Origin: Pseudoduganella umbonata
GTDB lineage: Bacteria > Pseudomonadota > Gammaproteobacteria > Burkholderiales > Burkholderiaceae_D
Reading direction: 5' to 3'
DNA: 64,000 nt
NCBI RefSeq assembly: GCF_014192225.1
Contig: NZ_JACHXS010000007.1
Span: forward strand, 186,001 to 250,000
Positions 15,571-23,063 of the stretch are shown here, one piece after another (the first letter of the stretch is position 1; every line of letters starts with the position of its first letter). The notes beneath the pieces were generated by a model, which saw only the letters and a list, made by a program, of their open reading frames with translations, did no database searches and was not told where the DNA came from. A program made the position numbers and the translations under genes.

Positions 15571-17130
15571 ATGACAATCGATTCCCTCCTGCGGCAAGCC
15601 GTCGGGCACCACCAGCGCGGCGCATTCGCCGACGCCGAGGCGCTGTATGCGCAAGTCCTGCAACACGATCCTGCCAACTTCGATGCGCTGCACCTGACCG
15701 GCGTGCTGGCGCGCCAGCGTGGCGATGCGCAGCGCGCACTGGAACTGATCGGCCGTGCCATCGCGCTGGACGGTACGCGCGCGATCGCCCACTGCAACCT
15801 GGGCGCGGCCCAGCAGGACGCCGGCCGCGATGGCGATGCGCTGGCCAGCTATGACCGCGCGCTGGCCCTGCAGCCTGCCTATCCGCTGGCGCTGTGCAAT
15901 CGCGCCAACGCACTGCGCCGTCTCGGCCGCCTGGACGAAGCGCTGGACAGTTATGCGGCCGCGCTGGCGCTGTCGCCGGGCTATCCGGAAGCGCTGTGCA
16001 ACCGCGCGCTGGCGCTGCAGGAACTGGGCCGGCACGAGGCCGCGCTGGACGGCTTTGCCGCGGCGCTCGCTGTCCGGCCGGCCTGGCCGGAAGCGGTCAA
16101 CGGCGCCGCCGTATCGCTGCTCGCCACCGGCGATGCCGACGGAGCGCTGCAAGGCTTCGATCGTGCACTGCAACTGCGGCCCGGCTATGCCGAAGCCTGG
16201 TGCGGGCGCGCCAGCCTGCTGCTGTATGCGGGCCAGCCCGAGGCGGCGCTGGACAGCTGGCACCGTGCGCTGGCCGCCCGGCCCGGCTACGCGCGGGCCC
16301 AGCTCGGGCTGGCGAACACCTTGCGCGCACTGGGCCGGCACGAGGCGGCGGTCATCGCCTACCGGCAGGCGAAGAAAATGGGCGCCGATGCCGCCACGGT
16401 CGACTACCTGCTGGCCGCGCTGGGCGCCGGCGCCGCGCCGCAGGCGTCGCCGCCCGATTACGTGGCGGCGCTGTTCGACAGCTACGCGCCGCGCTTCGAC
16501 CGGCACCTGGTCGACGAACTGCGTTACCGCACGCCGGCGCTGCTGGCCGGCCTGCTGCGGCGGCACCTGCCACGGGTAATGGAGAACACCACAGCGGAGA
16601 ACGCCGCAGCGGAGCACACCGCAGCGGACCTCGACGTGCTGGACCTGGGCTGCGGCACCGGCCTGTGCGGCCCGCTGCTGCGGCCTGTCGCGCGGCATCT
16701 GGCCGGTGTCGACCTGTCGCGCGCGATGCTGGCCCGGGCCGGCGCGCTGGACGTCTACGACGAACTGGCGTGCGCCGACATCGTGGCGTTCCTGCGGGAC
16801 GACGGCCGGCGGTGGGACGTGCTGGCGGCCGCCGACGTGCTGGTGTACGTCGGCGATCTCGACGCGCTGTTCGCCGCCGCACGGCGGGCGCTGCGCGCCG
16901 GCGGCGTGTTCGCGTTCTCGGTCGAGATGCTGGAAGACGGCGCGGCGCAGGGCAGCGACAGTGCTGGATACGCGCTGCGCCGGTCCGGCCGTTATGCGCA
17001 TGCGGCGCCATACCTGCAACAGCAGGCGACCCGCCATGGCTTTGCCCTGCGCGCGCTGGAGTCATGCACGCTGCGGCAGGACAGCGGCGTCGACGTGGCC
17101 GGCCTGCTGGCGGTCATGGCGCTTGCCTGA
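15571..17130 (+). CDS. TPR-repeat protein fused to SAM methyltransferase
   Basis: The 519-residue protein consists of about eight tetratricopeptide repeats (residues 1-285; units such as ALCNRANALRRLGRLDEALDSYAAALALSPGY) and a C-terminal methyltransferase domain (about 300-519). The SAM motif is LDVLDLGCGTGLCG near 355, and later blocks are DVLAAADVLVYVGDLDALFAAA and GGVFAFSVEML. This architecture is known from proteobacterial TPR-methyltransferases of unknown substrate. The linker carries a 15-base repeat (16582-16626, three copies) encoding ENTTAENAAAEHTAA, just before the SAM motif. No ribosome site is obvious at the ATG. The gene is convergent with the SIMPL gene. Confidence 0.85.
   Translation: MTIDSLLRQAVGHHQRGAFADAEALYAQVLQHDPANFDALHLTGVLARQRGDAQRALELIGRAIALDGTRAIAHCNLGAAQQDAGRDGDALASYDRALALQPAYPLALCNRANALRRLGRLDEALDSYAAALALSPGYPEALCNRALALQELGRHEAALDGFAAALAVRPAWPEAVNGAAVSLLATGDADGALQGFDRALQLRPGYAEAWCGRASLLLYAGQPEAALDSWHRALAARPGYARAQLGLANTLRALGRHEAAVIAYRQAKKMGADAATVDYLLAALGAGAAPQASPPDYVAALFDSYAPRFDRHLVDELRYRTPALLAGLLRRHLPRVMENTTAENAAAEHTAADLDVLDLGCGTGLCGPLLRPVARHLAGVDLSRAMLARAGALDVYDELACADIVAFLRDDGRRWDVLAAADVLVYVGDLDALFAAARRALRAGGVFAFSVEMLEDGAAQGSDSAGYALRRSGRYAHAAPYLQQQATRHGFALRALESCTLRQDSGVDVAGLLAVMALA
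16582..16626. repeat. In-frame 15-bp minisatellite, three copies
   Basis: Three units of the type GAGAACACCACAGCG within the TPR-methyltransferase linker. The period is a multiple of three, so copy change would lengthen the linker by five residues without a frameshift. Confidence 0.75.
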
Positions 17131-17157
17131 GCATTTATACGGCCGCCGGCCGTCCGG

Positions 17158-17913
17158 TCAACGCGCTGTCTTTTTGGCAGCGGTGGACGTATCGGCGGAA
17201 GGTCCGCCAAGCTTGAACACCGCCGTCACCGATTGCGCGAACGGGAGTGCCGGCGGCACCGAATAAGCCTTCACGCCGTGCGCCTGCGGCAGCGACGGCG
17301 TCCCGGCGCCGGGCGGTGCCAGCAGTGCCGGTGCCATCTTGTCCAGCGGCGCGCGGGCGATCGCCACGGCAGGGCCCAGTTTGCGGCCGAACGCTTCGGC
17401 CAGCAGTGTGCCGTTGGCGCGCGCATCGGCGGCCGCCTGGCCCATCAGCTCGCGCTCGATGGCGTTCCTGTCCGTGCGGTCGAACGAGGCGCTCAGGCTG
17501 TCCACGTGCTCGCGTGCCAGCAGCGCGGCTACCAGGTCGGGCAGGCGCGCCAGGTCGCGCACCTGCACCCGGTAGTGGCGCGTCAGCAGGTAGGCCATGG
17601 TGCTGCCGTCCGCCGCCGGCTTCGACAGGCTTACCGTTTTTTTCGCCAGCTCGGCGCCGTCGATGTCGCCCTCGGCCACGCCGTGTTCGGCCAGCAGCGC
17701 GGCGATGGCGGCGGACAGTTCGTCCAGCGCGGCGGCGGCCTGCCCGGCGCTGCCATCCTGCGCGCCGGTCTCGAAGTACAGCGCGGCGATGTCGGGCTCC
17801 ACCCATGTCTGCGCCTTGCCGGAGGTGGACACGAACGGATGCGCGGGCAGGTCGGCGGCGCCGGCGGCACCGCAGGCTGCCGCCAGCAGCAGGGCCAGGA
17901 AGCGGCCCCTCAA
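17158..17913 (-). CDS. SIMPL domain (DUF541) periplasmic protein
   Basis: A protein of about 251 residues with signal peptide MRGRFLALLLAAACGAAGAA followed by the SIMPL/DUF541 fold. The N-terminal strand is FVSTSGKAQTWVEPDIAALYFE, a helical middle includes LDELSAAIAALL, and VSLSKPAADGSTMAYLLTRHYRVQVRDLARLPDLVAALL is typical of the family. The start is a TTG (17913) overlapping the M56 stop as TTGA. An in-frame GTG a few codons upstream is the alternative. Related E. coli YggE is a periplasmic protein linked to oxidative stress. As the third gene of a BlaI-M56-SIMPL operon it probably belongs to the regulated output; the role itself is unknown. Confidence 0.75.
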   Translation of the reverse strand: MRGRFLALLLAAACGAAGAADLPAHPFVSTSGKAQTWVEPDIAALYFETGAQDGSAGQAAAALDELSAAIAALLAEHGVAEGDIDGAELAKKTVSLSKPAADGSTMAYLLTRHYRVQVRDLARLPDLVAALLAREHVDSLSASFDRTDRNAIERELMGQAAADARANGTLLAEAFGRKLGPAVAIARAPLDKMAPALLAPPGAGTPSLPQAHGVKAYSVPPALPFAQSVTAVFKLGGPSADTSTAAKKTAR

Positions 17914-19250
17914 TTGAACGTCCACACGTATTGCATCTGCATCCACGACGTGACCGGTTCGCCGTTGCTCATGCCGGCGATGAACCGGCATTTGCGGATG
18001 CCTTCCAGTGCGGCGTCGTCCAGTGCCGGGTGGCCGCTCGATTTCTTCACTTTCGCATCGTCCACGGTGCCGTCCTTGCCGATCAGGAAGCGCAGCGTCA
18101 CCGCGCCCGTGTGCCGGGCCGCCAGCGACGCTTGCGGCCACACCGGCTTGGCGCAGCTCTTGAAGTCGACCACAGCCCGCTTGTCCGGTTTGGCATTCAC
18201 GACGTCCGCCTGGGCCTGGCCCGCGAAAAAGGCGCTGGCCAGCGCCAGTGCCGGCAACACGGTGGCCAGCGCCGTGGCGACGGTGGTGGAAGGCGCGCGC
18301 CGGGTGGCGGGGCGCAGCAGTCGGGTAATCCGGTTCATCAAATCTCCTCCATCGGCCGCAAGAGCCGGTTCGTGGTGGGCGAACTGGCGCTTCTCCAGTT
18401 CGGACAGGGCATGCGCCAGGCGGCGCGGACCGCCGGCATGGCCGGCGGCCAGGTCGTCCGCGATCAGCTCGCGTTCGAAACGGATGCGGCGCGAGAGCCA
18501 CCACACGGCAGGGTGGTAGAACAGCAGGATCTCGGCCAGGTTCTGCACGATGTTGACAACGTAGTCGTGACGGCGGATGTGCGCCATTTCATGTGCCAGC
18601 AGCGCCTGCAGCAGCTCGGGCGGCATGCCGGACAGCAGGCTCGCCGGCACCAGCACGACCGGGCGCCAGCAGCCCGCCGTGACGGGACTGGCCAGGCCAG
18701 CCACGATGCGCAGCCGCACCTGCCGGGCCACGCCCATCGCCATGGCCAGCTGGTCCAGCCGCGCCTGCCATTGGGGGTCGCGGGCGCCGGCGCGGACCGC
18801 GCGGGTTATCCACGCCATGCCGAGCGCAGTGCGCGCCAGCAGCACCACGCAGCAGGCGGCCCAGGCCGAAACGATCCAGCCCATGTGCGCCTGCACCGTG
18901 CCGGCGATCCGCCCGGCCTGCAACGGACCGGCCAGCTGGGCGGCCGTGGCGATCCCTTCTGCCACCGCGCCGCCACGCAGCCGCAGTACCAGCGTGACGG
19001 CCGGCCACAGCAAGCAGGCCAGCAGGCCGGCGCAGGCGATGGCATAGCGCAGCTGCGGCCGGGCAGCGGGCAGCGCGGCCAGCACGAGCGCGGTCGCGGC
19101 GCCCACCAGCGCACCCTGCCACAGGAAGTGCACGAGAGCCCAGCCCAGCGCGTCGACGACGCCGCCCGGCCGCAGGAAAGCCGCCGTCATCTCCGCAAGC
19201 GGTGCCGCGGTCGTTCCCAAGCTCGCCCCCACGGTGGATGCCGCATTCAT
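17910..19250 (-). CDS. M56 (BlaR1-type) zinc metallopeptidase with C-terminal TonB domain
   Basis: The protein has 446 residues. Four N-terminal TM segments surround an M56 protease domain with zinc motif HEMAHIRRHD and the distal FERELIADD glutamate. A further TM or export segment (ATVLPALALASAFFAGQAQA) leads to a TonB_C-like domain (CAKPVWPQASLAARHTGAVTLRFLIGKDGTVDDAKVKKSSGHPALDDAALEGIRKC). BlaR1 sensors instead end in a penicillin-binding domain, so this form may sense something else, perhaps an envelope partner contacted by the TonB domain. Its start overlaps the BlaI stop (ATGA). The model by family analogy is that the activated protease inactivates the BlaI repressor, directly or indirectly. 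Confidence 0.87.
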   Translation of the reverse strand: MNAASTVGASLGTTAAPLAEMTAAFLRPGGVVDALGWALVHFLWQGALVGAATALVLAALPAARPQLRYAIACAGLLACLLWPAVTLVLRLRGGAVAEGIATAAQLAGPLQAGRIAGTVQAHMGWIVSAWAACCVVLLARTALGMAWITRAVRAGARDPQWQARLDQLAMAMGVARQVRLRIVAGLASPVTAGCWRPVVLVPASLLSGMPPELLQALLAHEMAHIRRHDYVVNIVQNLAEILLFYHPAVWWLSRRIRFERELIADDLAAGHAGGPRRLAHALSELEKRQFAHHEPALAADGGDLMNRITRLLRPATRRAPSTTVATALATVLPALALASAFFAGQAQADVVNAKPDKRAVVDFKSCAKPVWPQASLAARHTGAVTLRFLIGKDGTVDDAKVKKSSGHPALDDAALEGIRKCRFIAGMSNGEPVTSWMQMQYVWTFN

Positions 19251-19630
19251 TCCTTCTCCTCCTTCAGCATCCGTTCGATTTCCTCGCGGTCCTTGCGCGA
19301 AATGCCCGTCTTCAGCGCGGCCAGCACCAGCGCCTTGGCCGAACCGGCAAAGGCGCGCTGCAGCAGGTCTTTCAGCAGGTTGGTCTGCAGGGCGTCGCGC
19401 GGCTGCGCCGGTGCGTAGACGTGGGAGCGCTGGCGGTCGTCGCGGATCAGCAGGCCCTTGCCGTGCATGACCTGCATCAGGCGCAGCACTGCGCCATAGC
19501 CCAGGTCGGGCCGGCTGTCGCGCAGCGCATCGTGGACCTGGCGCGCGGTAGCGGAACCCAGCGGCCACAGCGCCTGCAGCAATTCCAGCTCGGCCGGCGT
19601 GGGCTTCGGTAATTCGGGGGGAGCGGCCAT
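19247..19630 (-). CDS. BlaI/MecI/CopY family repressor
   Basis: A 127-residue winged-helix repressor. The HTH region contains LELLQALWPLGSATARQVHDALRD...LGYGAVLRLMQVMHGKGLLIRDDRQRSHVYAPAQ, typical of BlaI, followed by a helical dimerisation tail rich in K/E. GAGGAA precedes the ATG. It heads the BlaI-M56-SIMPL operon. In families of this type the repressor binds dyads in its own promoter and is inactivated through the partner M56 protease. Two matching dyads are seen upstream (next entries). Confidence 0.9.
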   Translation of the reverse strand: MAAPPELPKPTPAELELLQALWPLGSATARQVHDALRDSRPDLGYGAVLRLMQVMHGKGLLIRDDRQRSHVYAPAQPRDALQTNLLKDLLQRAFAGSAKALVLAALKTGISRKDREEIERMLKEEKE

Positions 19631-19667
19631 CGCGGTTCCTCGTGAAGTTTTTTACACGATAGCCAAC

Positions 19668-19685
19668 GTAGACCGATTTGTATAC
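19668..19685. promoter_or_regulatory. BlaI-type operator O1
   Basis: GTAGAC-N6-GTATAC, an imperfect version of the dyad at 19746. It overlaps a likely reverse-strand -10 (TATACA) of the BlaI operon, so occupancy would block transcription. Confidence 0.55.
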
Positions 19686-19745
19686 TTAAATTTTTGCTTG
19701 CATGCGAGATCTTCCTGCACAAGCAGAACAACCGGGGTGTTGCTC

Positions 19746-19763
19746 GTAGACTTAGTAGTCTAC
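19746..19763. promoter_or_regulatory. BlaI-type operator O2
   Basis: A perfect inverted repeat GTAGAC-N6-GTCTAC, with centre 78 bases from O1. The shared half-site and spacing of the two dyads argue for one binding protein, most simply the adjacent BlaI. Confidence 0.55.
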
Positions 19764-19812
19764 AAAGGGTTGTTTTGCTGCAAAGGGCGTGGTACCGGTC
19801 TGGCAACGGCCG

Positions 19813-20610
19813 CTAGTTGCCGGCCTTGTCCAGCATGGCCAGCCGGTAGGCGCCGGGGGTGGTTCCCGTCCGGGCGCGGAACGCGGTGGCGAAATTGGCG
19901 GCGCTGCGAAAGCCCAGCAGTTGCGCGATGTGCTGCACGTCGAAATCGGTCTCGCGCAGCAGTTGCATGCCGCGCGCAAGCCGCTCCTCGCGCACGAAGG
20001 CAAAGACGGTCTTGCCGGTCTGCTCGCGGAACAGCGCGCTGAGCTTTTCGCGGTAGGTCCCCACGTTGCGGGCGATCTCCGCCAGCCTCGGCAGCGCGCC
20101 CAGGTTGTCCTGGATCAGCCGCATCGCGGCACGCACCGTGACGGCATCGGTCTCGGCCGGTGCGGCAGCCAGGGCCAGCAGGGGCGCCGGCGCCGGGGCG
20201 GACGCCGGCTCCTGCCGGGGAACCAGGTTCAGGTGGACATGGATGCGCGCGGCCAGTTCGGCCGGCATGAAGGGCTTGCTGACGAAGTCGACACCGCCGA
20301 TCGACAGGCCGAGGATGCGCTCTTCCGCCGATTCGGTGCCGCTGACGAAGATCACGGGAATGTGCTGCGTGGCCGGGTTGGCTTTCAGCAAGCGGCAACA
20401 GGTATAGCCGTCCATGTCGGGCATGCGCACATCGAGCAGGATCAGGTCGGGATGCCGGGTCAATGCAAGCCGGTAGCCCTCCGCGCCATTGAAGGCAACG
20501 CAGACACGGTAGGGCATTTCACTCAGCAGGTCGGCCAGCAGGCGCTGTTCGAAAGCTGAATCGTCCACGATCAGGATATTGCGGACGGTAGCGTCGGTAG
20601 TCAGGTACAT
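19813..20610 (-). CDS. Response regulator with C-terminal AraC-type DNA-binding domain
   Basis: The protein has 265 residues. A receiver domain (2-120) has the acidic pair VDDS near 15-17, phosphoacceptor D60 (LILLDVRMPDMDG), T/S at VIFVSGTES and K at SKPF. A proline/alanine linker leads to an AraC HTH pair (about 165-262; LPRLAEIARNVGTYREKLSALFREQTGKTV and DVQHIAQLLGFRSAANFATAFRARTGTTPGAYR). The start at 20610 (MYLTTDATVRNILIVDDS) was chosen because the receiver begins there; an upstream in-frame start is possible. No cognate kinase is adjacent. It is divergent from the HxlR regulator across a 319-base, AT-richer spacer. Target genes are unknown. Confidence 0.88.
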   Translation of the reverse strand: MYLTTDATVRNILIVDDSAFEQRLLADLLSEMPYRVCVAFNGAEGYRLALTRHPDLILLDVRMPDMDGYTCCRLLKANPATQHIPVIFVSGTESAEERILGLSIGGVDFVSKPFMPAELAARIHVHLNLVPRQEPASAPAPAPLLALAAAPAETDAVTVRAAMRLIQDNLGALPRLAEIARNVGTYREKLSALFREQTGKTVFAFVREERLARGMQLLRETDFDVQHIAQLLGFRSAANFATAFRARTGTTPGAYRLAMLDKAGN

Positions 20611-20929
20611 AACTTGGACATTACATCGACATAAGGTTGGCTGCGGCCTTCGGGCTGCTAATCGGGCTGCATATGGCTGCATATATTATGCACCGTAATT
20701 AAATAGAAAATATCGCTCCTCGCGCTGTTCGATCATTTTTTCTCACATTGCAAAAGACCAGTTGCCCATTCTGCGGGCACGATCCCGGATAGGGCTGAGC
20801 ACAGAGTGAAAAAAATGGTTCTTTTATCCCGTTGGTGATTATTCGATAGTTTGTTCGACCTCTTTTCAGTGTAAAACGTAGCTTCTGTTGCGCTCGTTCG
20901 TTTTTAAATGTGCACAAGTGGGAGGAATA
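20611..20929. other. AT-rich divergent spacer between the AraC-type response regulator and HxlR
   Basis: The 319 bases are visibly richer in A/T than the flanks and contain several runs of A or T. They presumably hold both divergent promoters. No open frame with a ribosome site, hairpin terminator or REP-like element was recognised. Confidence 0.5.
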
Positions 20930-21472
20930 ATGAAACATACCGATTTTGGCCAGATGCCTTGTCCGATTGCGCGCAGCCTCGGCAAGGTAGGCGAATGGTG
21001 GAGCATTCTCATCCTGCGCGATGCGTTTTACGGGCTGACCCGGTTCGACGAGTTTGAAAAAAGCCTGAAGATCGCCCCCAACATGCTGACCCGGCGCCTG
21101 GCCGGACTGGTGGCGGGCGGCCTGATGGAAAAGCGGCAGTACAGTGCCCGGCCGCCGCGCTACGAGTATCTGCTGACCGAGAAAGGTCGCGCATTCAAAC
21201 CTGTGCTGCTGGCATTCGTGGCATGGGGCAATGAACACCTGGCGCCGGAAGGGGCCAGCCTGCTCGTGGTTCACCGTGAGACCGGCCAGCCGGCCGAGCA
21301 GATGCTGGTGGACAAGCGCAGTGGCAGCCCGATCAGCGACGAGCATTATGTATTCGCACCGGGCCCGGCGGCCCCGGAACTCATGCGGGCACGGCTGCAC
21401 GAAGTCAGCCAGCGTGTGCCATTCATCAAGCATGTGGGAAGTAACGGCACCGCCAATCCCGGCGCCAACTAG
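20930..21472 (+). CDS. HxlR family transcriptional regulator
   Basis: A 180-residue protein. The first 100 residues are a classical HxlR winged helix (CPIARSLGKVGEWWSILILRDAFYGLTRFDEFEKSLKIAPNMLTRRLAGLVAGGLMEKRQY...YEYLLTEKGRA), including the conserved cysteine near the N-terminus. The remaining 70 residues are a C-terminal extension seen in longer members. GGAGG at 20921-20925 with a four-base spacer fixes the ATG at 20930. Many HxlR proteins respond to quinones, aldehydes or disulfide stress, but the signal here is unknown. A strong terminator follows at 21504. Confidence 0.9.
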   Translation: MKHTDFGQMPCPIARSLGKVGEWWSILILRDAFYGLTRFDEFEKSLKIAPNMLTRRLAGLVAGGLMEKRQYSARPPRYEYLLTEKGRAFKPVLLAFVAWGNEHLAPEGASLLVVHRETGQPAEQMLVDKRSGSPISDEHYVFAPGPAAPELMRARLHEVSQRVPFIKHVGSNGTANPGAN

Positions 21473-21503
21473 TACCCCGATGTAACGATATAACGATGTA
21501 ACG

Positions 21504-21537
21504 GGCCCCGGCCGCTTCGCGCTGCCGGGGCCTTTTT
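21504..21537 (+). terminator. Rho-independent terminator after the HxlR gene
   Basis: A nine-base stem (GGCCCCGGC / GCCGGGGCC) with an 11-base loop and T5, 30 bases beyond the stop codon. Confidence 0.85.
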
Positions 21538-21702
21538 GCCGGCCCCGTCTTTATTTCGCTCATCTCCCCGCCCGTGCCGCCTAATGTGCGTCTCCACGGC
21601 GCGTTCCGCCGTAAGATGCATATCTATTTCAATAATCCGCATATGGTTCCTGAAAGCGGCCTCTGTCTTTGTTACACAAACCCGACAATCAAGGAGAATG
21701 GA

Positions 21703-22389
21703 ATGAACAAGGCAAGGATGTGGAAGAGCTACCTGGGCGTGCCGCTGCTGGCCGTCCTGATGGGCATGGGCTCGGCCTACGCCCAGTCGCTGGCGAAAGC
21801 CGACGAAAAGGCGCTGAAAGACATGGCGATCGTCAACATGACGGAAGTCGAAGCCGGCAGGATCGCGCTGCAGAAATCGCAGAATGCCGAAGTGAAGGCA
21901 TTCGCCCAGCAAATGATCGACGATCATACGAAGGGCCTGGAAGAAGTGCGTACCGTGGCGCAGGCCAAGAACGTCACGCTGCCGAGCGAGCCGGATGCGA
22001 AGCACAAGGCCATGGCGAAGAAACTGCAGGCCATGTCCGGTGAGAAATTCGACAAGGCGTATCTCGAGATGGGCGGCGAAAAGAGCCACAAGGAAGCCCA
22101 TGCCCTCGTCGTGAAGACGCAGTCGAACGCCAAGGATGCGGACGTGAAGGCACTGGCCGCGAAATTGCAGCCGGTGATCGACCAGCACATGGGCCATGTC
22201 CAGCAGCTCGCATCGACCATGAAGGGCATGAAGAGCGGCACCGCGATGGGATCTTCGGGCGCCGGCAGCACCGGGGGCTCGGCCATGCCGAATGCCAAGG
22301 ACAAGATCAGCACCCAGCAGCAATCGAGCGGCAATACTGATAACCCGGCGAATCCGGCGAATCAGACAACGAATCCGCCTGCCAGGTAA
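21703..22389 (+). CDS. DUF4142 ferritin-like exported protein
   Basis: The 228-residue protein has a signal peptide (MNKARMWKSYLGVPLLAVLMGMGSAYAQ). A predicted four-helix DUF4142 domain follows: IVNMTEVEAGRIALQKSQNAEVKAFAQQMIDDHTKGLEEV, then EKFDKAYLEMGGEKSHKEAHALV, then VKALAAKLQPVIDQHMGHVQQL. The C-terminus is low-complexity, rich in G, S, N and T. AAGGAG at 21691-21696 selects the ATG at 21703. DUF4142 proteins resemble ferritin-like four-helix bundles and are often periplasmic and stress-linked; no metal role is shown here. It is monocistronic with its own terminator. Confidence 0.88.
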   Translation: MNKARMWKSYLGVPLLAVLMGMGSAYAQSLAKADEKALKDMAIVNMTEVEAGRIALQKSQNAEVKAFAQQMIDDHTKGLEEVRTVAQAKNVTLPSEPDAKHKAMAKKLQAMSGEKFDKAYLEMGGEKSHKEAHALVVKTQSNAKDADVKALAAKLQPVIDQHMGHVQQLASTMKGMKSGTAMGSSGAGSTGGSAMPNAKDKISTQQQSSGNTDNPANPANQTTNPPAR

Positions 22390-22411
22390 GTTCGCCGCTG
22401 GCGTAACCAGG

Positions 22412-22436
22412 CCCGGTGCAAGCACCGGGTTTTTTT
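22412..22436 (+). terminator. Rho-independent terminator after the DUF4142 gene
   Basis: Stem CCCGGTG / CACCGGG with a CAAG loop and T7, 23 bases after the stop. Confidence 0.88.
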
Positions 22437-22471
22437 ATGCGGCCCGCTGCCTGCACCGGGCTGTTGTCACG

Positions 22472-22945
22472 TCAGCCTTCCGGTTCGATCGCCGGCTCGA
22501 TCGTGATCTCCGTCTTCAGCGAGTTCGCGATATAGCACTTGTCGTGCGCCTCGTGGTGGATTGCGGCGATCTCTTCCTCGTCCGGCCATTCGCCGCCGGC
22601 AAACACGATCTCGGGGCGCAGCGTGATGTTCGTCATCGCCATGCGGCCGGCGGCATCCTTCTCCAGCAGGCCGACGGCGTTGTCCACGTAGCTTTCCACG
22701 ACGTGGCCGCGCCTTGCCGCGATCGACAGGAAGAACAGCATGTGGCAGCTGGCGGCCGCGGCCACCAGGGCTTCTTCGGGATCGACGTTGTCCGCCACCG
22801 ACATCGGCAGCGGCACCGACAGCGGCGACGACGACGCCGGTACGCGCAGGCCGCCATCGAAGCTCCATTCGTGGCCGCGGCTGTATTTCTGGTCGAGGAA
22901 GGGCTGGCCGTTGCGCTGCCATTCCAGTCGTGCTTCGAATTGCAT
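22472..22945 (-). CDS. OsmC family peroxiredoxin-like protein
   Basis: A 157-residue OsmC/Ohr-superfamily protein. The two redox cysteines are present in AAAASCHMLFFLSIAARRG and HDKCYIANSLKTEITIEP. The N-terminal strand has RGHEWSFDGGLRVPASSSP followed by the conserved VDPEEALVAA. It would reduce organic hydroperoxides in the cytoplasm. GGGAG precedes the ATG at 22945, which is chosen over longer in-frame readings that extend into the BCCT upstream region. It is divergent from the transporter gene and convergent with DUF4142. Confidence 0.88.
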   Translation of the reverse strand: MQFEARLEWQRNGQPFLDQKYSRGHEWSFDGGLRVPASSSPLSVPLPMSVADNVDPEEALVAAAASCHMLFFLSIAARRGHVVESYVDNAVGLLEKDAAGRMAMTNITLRPEIVFAGGEWPDEEEIAAIHHEAHDKCYIANSLKTEITIEPAIEPEG

Positions 22946-23063
22946 GGGGTCTCCCGGCGAGGTTGGCGATACCGTGAGTGTAGCGCGGCAAGCGGCCGAC
23001 ATGCCGCCGGGATGCGCCCTATAATCGCCCGCCGGCCGACGCAAGCGGCCATGGAGGGAAATC

